Assembly (NCBI RefSeq): GCF_041154485.1
Contig: NZ_AP028669.1
Location: 186,001 to 250,000, forward strand
Origin: Variovorax sp. V93
GTDB taxonomy: Bacteria > Pseudomonadota > Gammaproteobacteria > Burkholderiales > Burkholderiaceae_C
Reading direction: 5' to 3'
DNA length: 64,000 bases
The position numbers and the translations under genes were made by a program. This document shows, in pieces, positions 45,854 to 54,838 of the stretch; the first letter of the stretch is position 1, and every line of letters begins with the position of its first letter. The notes beneath the pieces are model-generated. The model was not told the origin of the DNA and searched no databases. It saw only the letters and a list, made by a program, of their open reading frames with translations.

Positions 45854-48514
45854 ATGAGAATCGTCAAACCACTGCGGCTGGGCATGCTCACCCGCCCGTT
45901 CACCCATGACCAGCGCCGCTGGTTGGCCGTCACGGTCATCGCCATGACCGACAGCCTGAGGGAGGATGCCAGGCTGATCCCCGAGCCGCATTTCTGGAAG
46001 ATCTTCGGTGAAGAATTCGGTCAGGAGGCCGCTTTTGATCTGGCCATGCCCAAGTCCAGTCCCGAGTTCCTCGTCAGCGGCCATGCCTATACCCGTCATC
46101 AGGAGGACAAGAGCCGATGCGCAGTGCGTGTGCGCGTCGCAGGCGTCCAGAAGGATCTGCTGGTTTCCGGAGAACGGTTCTGGGTCGATGGCCGCCCAAG
46201 CGCGCCCAAACCGTTCGAGTCGCTGCGCATCGACTGGCGCCACGCCTATGGCGGGCCGGGATTCGAAGAGAACCCCGTCGGCATGGGGCGAGAAGACGAG
46301 ACGGTCAACGGCCTGAGTGCGCGTCGGCTGCCGCATGTCGAGCATCCCGGCGCGCGGCTACATCGGCCCAACCAGGACGTCCAGCCTGCCGGCCTTGGGC
46401 CGGTTGATATCGCAGTGCCTTCGCGTGCAAGCCGGCTGGGCCGCCAGTACGACGAACACTGGCAGGAGCACCTGTTTCCCGGCTTCGCGAAGGATATGGA
46501 CTGGGGCTATTTCAATGCGGCTCCTCGTGACCAGTGGCTGCCGACGGGTGAAGCCGGCATCGCCGGCGCGGATTTCGAGATCTGGAACATGCATCCCGAG
46601 CATGCGGTTTTGCATGGCAAGGTTCCCGAGTGGCGCGCGCGCTGCATCGTGGTGCGAGGCAGGATCAACGGCTTGAGTCTCTCCGAGGGAATGCTTGACG
46701 ATGTGCCCATGCGCCTCGACACGGCCTGGTTCTTCCCTCATCTGGAACGGATCGGCCTGATCTACCACGGGTTTATTCCGGTCGCCGAAGACGATGCCGC
46801 TGACATCACGCACGCCATGATCGCGCTTGAACATGGGGTGGAACCGCCGAAGAGCCTGGACACCTATCGGGACGTGATGATGCTGCGGTGCGAATCGGAA
46901 GACCGGGCCCTCTACGGGCTGTTCGACGAGCACCTGATGCCAGAGGCTGCGATTGCGCCCTGGCCGGAGCTCGATGCGCCATTCGAGGATTCGCCAATGC
47001 GGGTCAACATGAAAGCCCGCGCCGACCGCGAGATGGCGGAAATGAGCGCTTCGTTCAAGATGGCGGGCCTGGACCCCAAAGGTGAATTGCCGGCCGAATT
47101 TCCGGTGGAGAAGATGCCGACGCTGCGAGAGCTGCCGGCTTTCATCAAGAAAACCAAGGCGACCATCGAAGAGCATCGAAAGAAGGCCGAGGAAGTTCGT
47201 GCTGCGCTCGCCGAAGCGGGACGGGCCAACGCGGAGCAATCGCGCAAGGTGGGCTTCGATACGTCCAAGATCTTCGATCGCGCGGGTGAAGCGCGCCAAA
47301 AAGGGCCGCCGAAGGAAGATCACATGTCCCGGATCGAGGCCATGGCCCGGGGACCGGCCTCTGCGGGCTTTTCTCCTTCTGCGCAGCAGATGGAGCAGAT
47401 GCGCCAGCTCGTCGCGCAGGCTCAGGCCAGTCTTCTCGAGAGCTATCGCCGCACGGCGCAGATGCAGGATGCCGCCGACCGCATGACGGCCGAGCAGTCG
47501 GCCGAGGCCCGGGCCAGGGTGAAACGCATCCTTGCGGATACGCGGGATCTTTCGGATCTCGATCTCACCGGCGCCGACTTGTCGAACATGGACCTTCGCA
47601 ACGCGCGCTGGCACCGCACGTTGCTCGAGTGCGCGGATTTTTCCGGCAGCGTTCTGGACGGAGGCGACATGCAGGAAGCCGTGCTGGCGCGTGCCGGGCT
47701 GCATCGCACGTCCATGCGTGACGTGAACCTGGCGAAAAGCAATCTGGCACTGGCGCGCTGTAGCGATTCCGATTTCGCGGGTGTGCGCATGCAGGACACC
47801 ATCGTCGAATCGATGACCGCGGATCGATGCGGCTTTTCGGATGCCCTGATGGAGGATCTCGATTTTTCCGATGCGACGCTGTCCGACTGTGACTTCACGC
47901 GCGCCCGCCTTTCGGTGGTGAACTTTGACGAAGGCAGCGTCCTGCGCGGCATTCGCTTCACCGGTGCCACGCTCCACAAGGTGGCATGGATCGAGAGCAC
48001 GGTGTCGGACCTCCAATTCGATGCAGCCGAGCTCGACACCTGCGACTGGACCGAAACCGACTGCAGCAAGGGCATCGATTTCTCGGATGCCCGTTTGCGC
48101 AGCACCTGCTTCGTGGACGAGAGCCATCTGCGCGGTGCCAATTTCCAGGGTGCCGTGCTGATCGATTGCAATCTACAGCAGCTCGAGCTCGACGGTGCGG
48201 ACTTCCGCGATGCCCGGCTCGACAATACCGATTTTTCCGATGCCTCAATGCGCGGCGCAAAGCTGGCCGGAGCAAACGCTGACGGCGCCACCTTCGTGCG
48301 AACCGACCTCACAGGCGCGTCGTTCGTCGATGCGAGCCTCATGGAGGCCGATATGCAGAAATCGATTCTCGCAGCGGCCGATTTCCATCGTGCCAACCTG
48401 TTTCAGACCGACCTGTCGCAGTGCCTAATCGACGCCACGACGCGTTTCGACGAGGCCTATACCGATCAGGTCATCACGAAGCCCGTGCGCAGATCGCGAG
48501 AGGCGCAGCCATGA
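45854..48514 (+). CDS. DUF2169 adaptor domain fused to pentapeptide repeats
   Basis: The 886-residue protein begins with DUF2169 (about 1-330; GMLTRPF, DWRHAYGGPGFEENPVG, PAGLGPVD). This domain is known as a chaperone/adaptor that loads PAAR-type T6SS effectors onto VgrG. Residues 400-560 are charged and probably helical (TKATIEEHRKKAEEVRAAL). Residues 570-870 are pentapeptide repeats of the A(D/N)Lxx kind (LDLTGADLSNMDLRNARW; LDGADFRDARLDNTDF), which fold as a right-handed beta-helix. It overlaps the next pentapeptide gene by ATGA. The repeat domain might mimic or dock on the VgrG needle; this is inference. Confidence 0.85.
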   Translation: MRIVKPLRLGMLTRPFTHDQRRWLAVTVIAMTDSLREDARLIPEPHFWKIFGEEFGQEAAFDLAMPKSSPEFLVSGHAYTRHQEDKSRCAVRVRVAGVQKDLLVSGERFWVDGRPSAPKPFESLRIDWRHAYGGPGFEENPVGMGREDETVNGLSARRLPHVEHPGARLHRPNQDVQPAGLGPVDIAVPSRASRLGRQYDEHWQEHLFPGFAKDMDWGYFNAAPRDQWLPTGEAGIAGADFEIWNMHPEHAVLHGKVPEWRARCIVVRGRINGLSLSEGMLDDVPMRLDTAWFFPHLERIGLIYHGFIPVAEDDAADITHAMIALEHGVEPPKSLDTYRDVMMLRCESEDRALYGLFDEHLMPEAAIAPWPELDAPFEDSPMRVNMKARADREMAEMSASFKMAGLDPKGELPAEFPVEKMPTLRELPAFIKKTKATIEEHRKKAEEVRAALAEAGRANAEQSRKVGFDTSKIFDRAGEARQKGPPKEDHMSRIEAMARGPASAGFSPSAQQMEQMRQLVAQAQASLLESYRRTAQMQDAADRMTAEQSAEARARVKRILADTRDLSDLDLTGADLSNMDLRNARWHRTLLECADFSGSVLDGGDMQEAVLARAGLHRTSMRDVNLAKSNLALARCSDSDFAGVRMQDTIVESMTADRCGFSDALMEDLDFSDATLSDCDFTRARLSVVNFDEGSVLRGIRFTGATLHKVAWIESTVSDLQFDAAELDTCDWTETDCSKGIDFSDARLRSTCFVDESHLRGANFQGAVLIDCNLQQLELDGADFRDARLDNTDFSDASMRGAKLAGANADGATFVRTDLTGASFVDASLMEADMQKSILAAADFHRANLFQTDLSQCLIDATTRFDEAYTDQVITKPVRRSREAQP

Positions 48515-49602
48515 CGCCGAAGCAGATACAGAGAATGGTCAAAGAAGGCAGGGAAATCCACAATGCCAAGCTGCAGGGATTGGATTTTCGCGGCATGGAT
48601 CTTTCCGGTGGCATATTCCTCGAGACCGATCTTGCGGGTGCCAACCTGTCCGGCGCGAGTGTGAAAGGCAGTGTGTTCGACGGCTGCAGGTTGACGGGCG
48701 CCGTGTTTGAGCATGCCGATGCGGATCTGTCTTCCTTTCACCGTGGCGATGCTTCGGGATTGCGTCTTGGCGGTGCAAAGCTCGACAACGCGTCGTTCCA
48801 CGATGTCGTGATGTGTGAGGCCCGTCTCGACGGTGCGACAGCGGGGATGCTGAGTTTTACCGGTTGCGATGCGCGCAGGGTGTCGTTTGCGACGCTGGCA
48901 TCCGAGATGATGGTGTTTTACGAGAGCCGGCTCGATCAGGCGGATTTCTCGGGCAGTGTGCTGGAAAAGACGACCTTCTACCAGGCTGACCTGCGCACCG
49001 CCATCTTCTCTCGATGTCATTTCTCGCGCACCATGTTCGTAGAGGCGAATCTTTCAGGGCAAGTGTTCCGAGGGCAGATCTTTGACGGCGCCCAATTTGT
49101 CGGGGCCGACCTCACAGGCTGCGACTTCGAGGATGCAACCTTGAAACACTGCAACTTCAAAGGCGCCAGTGTCGATGGCGGATCGTTTCGGCGGGCAATC
49201 GCGCCGCAGTGCGTATTCGTGGAAGCGGGATTGAATGGGGTCCGGTTCAACGGCGGCAATTTCGTTCAGAGCGTCTGGTCCGATGCGCGGCTCGTGGGCG
49301 CCGATCTGTCGAATGCCGATCTCGAGCAGTGCGTCTTTCACCGTGCGAGTTGCGGCGGTGCCAATTTCGGAGGGGCGAGGCTCAACTATGCGGACCTCTG
49401 CTACGCAGACCTGCACGATGCCGACATGCGCGATGCCACCCTGATGCGCACCCAGGTCCACAGGGCCACCCTCGAGGGTGCGCGGTTCTCGGATCGAGGA
49501 GGCCTGATCCTCAATGACGCGCCGCTGTTCGAGGCTGAGGAATTTTCTGCACGGCGTCCGAAACACCGTGATCCTCCGCCCGTATCCGGCCGTACCGATT
49601 GA
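48511..49602 (+). CDS. Pentapeptide-repeat protein
   Basis: The 363-residue protein is almost entirely pentapeptide repeats from about residue 20 to 345 (MDLSGGIFLETDLAGANLSG; ADLSNADLEQCVFHRASCGG), predicting a long beta-helix. A short basic N-terminus precedes the repeats and a polar tail follows. It is coupled to the DUF2169 gene by ATGA overlap. Pentapeptide proteins next to DUF2169 recur in T6SS accessory modules, but their exact function is not established. The gyrase-protecting Qnr type is unlikely in this setting. Confidence 0.85.
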   Translation: MTPKQIQRMVKEGREIHNAKLQGLDFRGMDLSGGIFLETDLAGANLSGASVKGSVFDGCRLTGAVFEHADADLSSFHRGDASGLRLGGAKLDNASFHDVVMCEARLDGATAGMLSFTGCDARRVSFATLASEMMVFYESRLDQADFSGSVLEKTTFYQADLRTAIFSRCHFSRTMFVEANLSGQVFRGQIFDGAQFVGADLTGCDFEDATLKHCNFKGASVDGGSFRRAIAPQCVFVEAGLNGVRFNGGNFVQSVWSDARLVGADLSNADLEQCVFHRASCGGANFGGARLNYADLCYADLHDADMRDATLMRTQVHRATLEGARFSDRGGLILNDAPLFEAEEFSARRPKHRDPPPVSGRTD

Positions 49603-49628
49603 GACCCTATCCCATCGAGGAATTCAGC

Positions 49629-50348
49629 ATGAACAACCATCCTTCTCCAATGAGTTCCGCTTCACTGACAGGAGAGCGTCACAAGACGCTCGCCGCCGCC
49701 GTACCGATGAGGCCCGAGACTGGCACCGGTGTCGTGAATGCGATAGGAATCGTCACGGCCATCCTTCCCGGCGGCATCCACAGCGTTGCCAGCGAAGGGC
49801 GGACCCTGCGCTGCCAGCGCGCGGCCAGTTGCTTGCTGCGGCCTGAAATCGGCGACACGGTGCTTGTCAACGGTCCGGATGAACATCGCCTCTACCTGAC
49901 GGCGGTTGCCGAGCAGGCCGATGCGACTGCGGCGCGTATCGACGTGCCGGGAGATCTGACGCTGGCTTCCGAACGCGGGGCCGTCAGCGTGAAGAGCGCC
50001 ACTGAACTGGTGCTCGAAGGACCGAAAGGCCTTGCCATGCAGACCGGGCAACTGCGCATCGACGCCCAGGTGGCGGACTGCCGGGTGGGACGCATGAACT
50101 ACCAGGGCGAGGAGGCATGCGCGACGGTCACGCGTATTCGTGTCATCGGGCGCATCTATGAAGCTGTCGTGGATCGGCTGGTGCACCTGAGCAAATCGGC
50201 ATTCCGCATGACGGAGGGGCTGGAGCAAGTGCAGGCGGGCCAGATCGACTACAGGGCCAACGAGATGGCCCGCCTGCACGGAAGAAACACGGTGGTCACT
50301 GCAAGGAATCTGATCAAGACGGATGCCAAACAGATCCACATGGGATGA
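49629..50348 (+). CDS. DUF3540 domain protein
   Basis: The 239-residue protein matches the DUF3540 type found in T6SS adaptor modules. After a polar N-terminus it has GVVNAIGIVTAILPGGIHSV, CLLRPEIGDTVLVNG (an OB-like strand set) and a C-terminal region GLEQVQAGQIDYRANEMARL and TDAKQIHMG that resembles a VgrG needle end. GAGG before the ATG at 49629 supports that start. It lies between the pentapeptide gene and the PAAR-like gene and may connect the spike with the PAAR tip. Confidence 0.8.
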   Translation: MNNHPSPMSSASLTGERHKTLAAAVPMRPETGTGVVNAIGIVTAILPGGIHSVASEGRTLRCQRAASCLLRPEIGDTVLVNGPDEHRLYLTAVAEQADATAARIDVPGDLTLASERGAVSVKSATELVLEGPKGLAMQTGQLRIDAQVADCRVGRMNYQGEEACATVTRIRVIGRIYEAVVDRLVHLSKSAFRMTEGLEQVQAGQIDYRANEMARLHGRNTVVTARNLIKTDAKQIHMG

Positions 50349-50379
50349 CCGCTTGATTTCCATTTAAAGGAGAGAACGA

Positions 50380-50763
50380 ATGCATTGTGGTTGCCAGGGG
50401 CCGAGCCTCGATATCGCGGGACCAGACGTCTGCAAGACGCCGGCGGTTCCCTTTCCGCATCCTAACTTCGGGCTGGGATTCATGGCCGTGCCCAACGTCA
50501 CCAACATCTATTGGATGTGCATGTGCGCGCACAACAAGAAGACCAAGATACCGCTGACGTTCGGCGATAACACGGGCATCGGGCTCGGGGTGCGTAAACA
50601 ACGGGTCATGAGCTATTCAAAGAAGACCACGGGCTCCAACACCTTCTTGATCAAGGGCTCGCCAGCGGTCCGACTCACGAGCCTGACACAGCAGAATGGT
50701 GGCAATACCTTGGGGGGGCAGTTCACTCCCGGTCAGCTCAACAACATGAATTTCATGGCCTGA
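50380..50763 (+). CDS. DUF4150 PAAR-like spike-tip protein, no effector extension
   Basis: The 127-residue protein is a PAAR-like (DUF4150) tip with PDVCKTPAVPFPHPNFG near the start and KKTTGSNTFLIKGSPAVRLTS in the middle. Many DUF4150 proteins carry a C-terminal toxin domain; here the chain stops about 20 residues after the fold, at NNMNFMA. It closes the plus-strand run and converges with the phosphatase gene, leaving no space for a downstream toxin/immunity pair. Confidence 0.85.
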   Translation: MHCGCQGPSLDIAGPDVCKTPAVPFPHPNFGLGFMAVPNVTNIYWMCMCAHNKKTKIPLTFGDNTGIGLGVRKQRVMSYSKKTTGSNTFLIKGSPAVRLTSLTQQNGGNTLGGQFTPGQLNNMNFMA

Positions 50764-50822
50764 AAGGAGCGCGGCGCGCTTTGCTGCCGCCACCGGCGAG
50801 GAAGGAAATAGCGCCCGACCGT

Positions 50823-51638
50823 CTACGGCCGCGCTGCGGGTGTCGCCGTCCCCGCCAGCGTCACCTGCTGCGGAAACCCCACCCACACCGCCAGCGCCGA
50901 GTAGTTGTCGCGCGACTCGTCGGCCTTGGCTTCGGCCGCGCGGCGCAGCAGCGCGAGCCATTCCTCGGCACTGTCCGCGAGCTGCAGCGAGCGTTCCATC
51001 ACCTGCTGCGAGATGAGCTGCCACAGCCCGTCGGTGCACAGCAGGAACGCATCGCCGTCGGCGAGGCGTTGCGGCGTCGACACGGTGGTTTCGGCCGTGG
51101 CACGGGCGCCGAGCGCGCGGTACAGCAGGTTGCTCTTCACCAGCCGTTCGCCCCCATTGGCACCATTGCCGAGGGCCGCTTCGCCCGAGCGCTCCGACAG
51201 GCTGTGGTCCTCGGTGCGCTGCATCAGCGCGCCGCGGCGGAACCAGTAGAGGCGGCTGTCGCCGACGTGGGCCCAGCAGGCCTGGCCGCTGGTGCGGTCC
51301 ACGAACAGCGAGACGATGGTCGCGCTCATGCGGCTCTGGTCGGCCAGCTCCCGCTGCTTGGCGAGGATGGCGTCGTTGGCGGCCTTCACGGCCTGCAGGA
51401 TGTCGTGCTGCGCCACCGAGGGGTTGTCGACGAAGGTGTTCAGCGCGGTATCGACTGCGATGCGCGCGGCCAGCTCGCCGCCCGCGTTGCCGCCGACGCC
51501 ATCGCTCACGACGAAGCAGGCGTTGTATTCGTCCAGGTGGTAGCCGATCGCGTCCTGGTTGCCGCTGCGCTCGCCCACGCAGGAGAACTGCGAGGTCGAG
51601 ATGGGCACCGCGAATGCGCGGGGGGTGGTCTCAAGCAC
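50823..51638 (-). CDS. pppA: PP2C-type Ser/Thr phosphatase PppA of the T6SS
   Basis: The 271-residue phosphatase has PP2C metal-site motifs: ERSGNQDAIGY (about 25), VSDGVGGNAGGELAA, WAHVGDSRLYW and LLCTDGLW. In the threonine-phosphorylation pathway PppA removes the phosphate placed on the FHA protein by the kinase and so switches secretion off. It overlaps the end of the upstream FHA gene by eight bases and shares its transcript. The kinase gene lies apart, at 61997. Confidence 0.93.
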   Translation of the reverse strand: MLETTPRAFAVPISTSQFSCVGERSGNQDAIGYHLDEYNACFVVSDGVGGNAGGELAARIAVDTALNTFVDNPSVAQHDILQAVKAANDAILAKQRELADQSRMSATIVSLFVDRTSGQACWAHVGDSRLYWFRRGALMQRTEDHSLSERSGEAALGNGANGGERLVKSNLLYRALGARATAETTVSTPQRLADGDAFLLCTDGLWQLISQQVMERSLQLADSAEEWLALLRRAAEAKADESRDNYSALAVWVGFPQQVTLAGTATPAARP

Positions 51639-53568
51639 GGCGCGCCTCCTTCAACCGTTCCATCTCCTTGTCGTAGGCCTGCTGGAAGGCCCGTCCGAAG
51701 ACGGCCTGGAAATCGTCCTCGACGGCCGCGGTGGTCTCCGCATGCAGCTTCTGCAGCTGGCGCCACAGGCGCGCCTCGCGGCCGCCGGGCAGCAGCTTCT
51801 CGCCCAGGCCGCCGTCGTGCGGCGTGGCGGTGTTCAGCGCCGTGGGATCGAAGCGCTTGAGCACCGTGAGCAGCGCGGCGCGCATGCCGGCCACCATGCC
51901 GAGCTGATGCGATTGCAGGTCGCCGAGCGCGTCGTGCACGGCCGCTTCGGGCGACAGGAAGCCGGGCATGCGTGCGCCGAACATCTGCATCAGCACGGCG
52001 CGGCCATTGGGAAGGATCTTGAAGGGGTTGTTCTCCTCGTCGACGATCATCGTGATCTCGGCCCGCACTTCGCGCTTGAGCATGGCGCGAGACGAGAGCA
52101 GCTCGATGGTGCCGTCGGTGAACGCGCGCATGAGCCGGCCGAGGCGCCGCATGGCTTCGGCATCCAGCGGCTGCTGGCCGGCCACGTCGGGCACGCCGGC
52201 GCCTTCGAGGAAGGCCTTGAAGAGTTCGTCCGAAGAGGCGGATGCCGATGGCGGCGCGGCGGCAGGGGCTGTGAGCGCGGCCACGGGCGAAGCTGCGGCA
52301 GCAGGCTTCGGTTGCTGCGGTGCGGGCGGCTCCGTCGGCGCGGCCTTCGGAGGAGGCGGCGCGACATCCTCCACGCGTGCGGCCGCGGCGGGCACCGGTG
52401 GTGGCGGGGGCGGCGGCGGTGGTGGTGGTGGTGGTGGTGGTGGTGGTGGTGGTGGTGGCTCGGCCTGCGCGGACACCTGCGGCTCGGCCGGCTTCGCAGC
52501 CGGCGGCTCGAACGGCACCGGGTTCGGCGGCCTGAACTGCGCCGCCAGTTCCCGCGCATGGTTCGAATGGCTGTAGCCCTGCGGCGCCTGCGGCCGTGAC
52601 AGCAGGTCGATCGCCGGATGCACGTCGTGCAGCGGATCTTCGTGGGTCAGCGCGGTGGGGCGCGGATCGGACAGCGGCGAGGGCGCGTCGTTGTCGGCGG
52701 CAAAGAAGGACAGCGGGTCCATGCCGCGCTTGAGCGCCACGTCGGACATGCCGTCTTCCGCTTCCGGATTCAGCTCGGCCAGTGGATCGACCGGGTTCCT
52801 GCGCGCCTGCGAGGGCAGCTCGAAAGGCTCGTGCGCCATCGGGTCGGGCATGGGCTCGGCAGCGCTGGCCTCGCGCCGCGGCGCGTTCGCGAGGATGGCA
52901 TCCCAATCGGCGGCGGAGGGAATTTGCGAGGCGCTCGTCTGCGTGCTTGCCGGTGACGGGGCCGGCGATGGCGGCGCGGCAGGCACCGGCGCAGCCGCCA
53001 ATGCCTGTGCGGGCGGCGGTGCCGGCATGGCCGGCGGTGGCGGCATCGCCACGGTCACGGGCTGCGTATCGCCGATCGGCAGCGCGCCGGCGCCGAAGAG
53101 GTCCGAGAACACATCGGAGACGGGGGCCGCCGGCAGCAGCGAGTCCATGGGCGCCTGCGCCATGGCGCTGGCGGGCAGCGGGCTGTGCACAGGCGAGGCC
53201 GGTGGCGGTGCCGCCGCCATCAGCGGCGCGGCGGGCGCCACGACTGCTGCGCGTTGCCCGCTCCCCGCCACCAGCACATAGCTTCCGATGGTCACGCGGT
53301 CGCCATCGGCGATCGGCGATTCCTGCTCGTGCTGCAGCGTGCGTTCGTTGACGCCGATGGGCAGCACCGCACTCATGTTGCGCAGCACCGCCGCGCCGCT
53401 GTCGTCGAAGCGCACGGTGGCCTGCAGGCGCGAGATCTGGCGCTGCTCGTCGGGCAGCACCAGGTGGTTGTCGGGACTGCGCCCGATGGTTCCGCCGGGT
53501 GCAGCGAGCAAGGCCGAAGGGCCTGCGGTCACCGGCTTGCCGGCATGTTCGATCACCGTCCAACGCAT
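51631..53568 (-). CDS. tagH: FHA-domain protein TagH (Fha1) with long proline-rich linker
   Basis: The 645-residue regulator has an N-terminal FHA domain (about 10-100; GGTIGRSPDNHLVLPD, ISRLQATV) that reads phospho-threonine. A low-complexity Pro/Ala linker (about 100-450) follows, including 21 prolines in a row. The C-terminal TagH-type domain (ELFKAFLEGAGVPD; AEAMRRLGRLMRAFTDGTIE; NPFKILPNG) completes it. It activates the T6SS when phosphorylated by PpkA. The start MRWTVIEH at 53568 has GGAGA in front; an earlier in-frame start at 53613 would add an unconserved leader. Confidence 0.92.
   Translation of the reverse strand: MRWTVIEHAGKPVTAGPSALLAAPGGTIGRSPDNHLVLPDEQRQISRLQATVRFDDSGAAVLRNMSAVLPIGVNERTLQHEQESPIADGDRVTIGSYVLVAGSGQRAAVVAPAAPLMAAAPPPASPVHSPLPASAMAQAPMDSLLPAAPVSDVFSDLFGAGALPIGDTQPVTVAMPPPPAMPAPPPAQALAAAPVPAAPPSPAPSPASTQTSASQIPSAADWDAILANAPRREASAAEPMPDPMAHEPFELPSQARRNPVDPLAELNPEAEDGMSDVALKRGMDPLSFFAADNDAPSPLSDPRPTALTHEDPLHDVHPAIDLLSRPQAPQGYSHSNHARELAAQFRPPNPVPFEPPAAKPAEPQVSAQAEPPPPPPPPPPPPPPPPPPPPPVPAAAARVEDVAPPPPKAAPTEPPAPQQPKPAAAASPVAALTAPAAAPPSASASSDELFKAFLEGAGVPDVAGQQPLDAEAMRRLGRLMRAFTDGTIELLSSRAMLKREVRAEITMIVDEENNPFKILPNGRAVLMQMFGARMPGFLSPEAAVHDALGDLQSHQLGMVAGMRAALLTVLKRFDPTALNTATPHDGGLGEKLLPGGREARLWRQLQKLHAETTAAVEDDFQAVFGRAFQQAYDKEMERLKEARRA
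52396..52458. repeat. Trinucleotide run encoding 21 prolines in TagH
   Basis: On the plus strand the run is (NGG) triplets. The last 13 (52420-52458) are perfect TGG copies, so the minus-strand gene has 13 CCA codons in a row after mixed CCG/CCC. Such a tract can slip in replication, changing linker length in steps of one residue without a frame shift. Confidence 0.9.
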
Positions 53569-53625
53569 GGCATCTCCATGTTCATGTCGAGCGCGGCTCG
53601 TGCCGCGGCTCATCGCCTGCGGCGT

Positions 53626-54030
53626 TCAACGCTTCATTCGCTTGGCGGCCTCGAAGGCGGGGCCCCACACCGGGTGCTTGCGCTCGGCCACGGTGAGGTC
53701 GAAGTTGGGGAACGCGTCCATGAGCTTGCGGAACTGCGCGCGGCATTCGGGCACCTGGTTGGCCACGCAATAGCTGAAGGCTTCGAGCTTCATGGCATCG
53801 AGCCGCGTGGTGGGCTCGGCCGCGTCGAACACCGAGACGCCGCCGCTCTTGAGCGTGGTGATGGCCTTGGCGTAGTCGCCTTCGTCATAGGCCTGTTGAG
53901 CGCGTTCGAGCGTGCTGCGCGCCACTTGCTGGCTCAGGCGTTCGGGTTGCGGCGGCTCGGGCGGCGGCGTGGTCGTGCAACCAGCAACCAGAACCAAGGT
54001 GAACGCCAAAGCAGGCAGACATGACTTCAA
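53626..54030 (-). CDS. T6SS-associated lipoprotein with TPR-like helices
   Basis: The 134-residue protein starts with a lipoprotein signal (LVLVAGC, Cys at about 18), then Pro-rich residues and a helical domain ERAQQAYDEGDYAKAITTLK with LEAFSYCVANQVPECRAQFR, like a tetratricopeptide pair. The likely start is TTG at 54030, since AGGAGAG lies just upstream and no ATG fits. It is transcribed with tagH and pppA and is divergent from tssJ. Its role is unknown; a cell-envelope sensor for the phosphorylation pathway is one possibility. Confidence 0.75.
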   Translation of the reverse strand: MKSCLPALAFTLVLVAGCTTTPPPEPPQPERLSQQVARSTLERAQQAYDEGDYAKAITTLKSGGVSVFDAAEPTTRLDAMKLEAFSYCVANQVPECRAQFRKLMDAFPNFDLTVAERKHPVWGPAFEAAKRMKR

Positions 54031-54161
54031 TCTTCTCTCCTACCTTGCAAAAGGCAATGCTTGAGATAGTGTGCCGCTGTCATGCGACAGGCACGCGATG
54101 CGACGCGGTAGGTGCGCACGACTTCGATAATATAGGCCGCGAACCACTAGGGAAGATCTCA

Positions 54162-54677
54162 ATGCATCGACGAACCCTGCTTCAAGGCGCACTTGCAACC
54201 GCACCGTTGCTTGGTGGCCTCAGTGGATGCGCATCGACTGCGAAGTCATTGCCCACGCCCTACGCGGTGACCATCAGGATCGACGATGGCGTCAACCCCG
54301 ACGGACGCGGCCAGCCGGCGCCGATTCTCGTCAAGGTCTTCGAATTGAAATCTTCCGGTAACTTCGAGACGGCAGACTACTTTGCACTACAGGACCGCGA
54401 CCGCGAGACGCTGGCCGCGGAACTCGTGAACGCCGATCAGGCCATCATGCGCAGCGGCGAAGAGCGTGTCTTCAAGCGCGAGGCCGGGCTCGACTCGCGT
54501 GCCATCGGCATCATCGCGGGCTACCGCAAGCTCGAGGCCGCACGCTGGCGCATCGTGCTGCCGCTCAAGGAGCCGAAGCAAACCAATCTGTACAAGGTGT
54601 GGCAGTTTTCTCCGAGCGAGCAAAACGTGCGCGTCGCGATCCGCAAGAGCGGCATCGAGTTACTACCAAGTCGTTAA
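54162..54677 (+). CDS. tssJ: T6SS outer-membrane lipoprotein TssJ
   Basis: The 171-residue lipoprotein has a signal with MHRRTLLQGALATAPLLGG and the lipobox LSGC (Cys about 24), preceded by twin Arg. The mature domain shows the TssJ beta-sandwich pattern (PILVKVFELKSSGNFETADY; RVFKREAGLDSRAIGIIAGYR). TssJ anchors TssM to the outer membrane. The ATG at 54162 is preferred; earlier codons in frame from 54021 lie in the control region facing the divergent lipoprotein gene. Confidence 0.93.
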   Translation: MHRRTLLQGALATAPLLGGLSGCASTAKSLPTPYAVTIRIDDGVNPDGRGQPAPILVKVFELKSSGNFETADYFALQDRDRETLAAELVNADQAIMRSGEERVFKREAGLDSRAIGIIAGYRKLEAARWRIVLPLKEPKQTNLYKVWQFSPSEQNVRVAIRKSGIELLPSR

Positions 54678-54779
54678 TTTCACGGCTTTGTAGTTAGAAA
54701 GTGCGAGAAATTCGCACGCTAAATGCGGTGCAAAACGTAAGAAGCGCCGTGTAGCATCAGAGAAAAAAACCGATTCAAT

Positions 54780-54805
54780 CGGGAGGTCGTTAACAAGACC
54801 TCCCG
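54780..54805 (+). promoter_or_regulatory. tssK: Hairpin in the tssK leader
   Basis: CGGGAGGTC (54780-54788) pairs with GACCTCCCG (54797-54805) around an eight-base loop. It is in the 161-base gap between tssJ and tssK, ends 33 bases before the GTG start, and is not followed by T residues. It may be a transcript-processing or attenuation site; no promoter boxes are clear nearby. Confidence 0.45.
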
Positions 54806-54838
54806 CTTCAGCGTGGGCATGCCCCAGGAGGTTCTTTG

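Noticed and set aside
47520..49500. Short periodic repeats resembling a CRISPR or tandem DNA repeat
   Set aside because: The 15-base periodicity is that of pentapeptide-repeat codons; the DNA units are not identical and there are no spacers.
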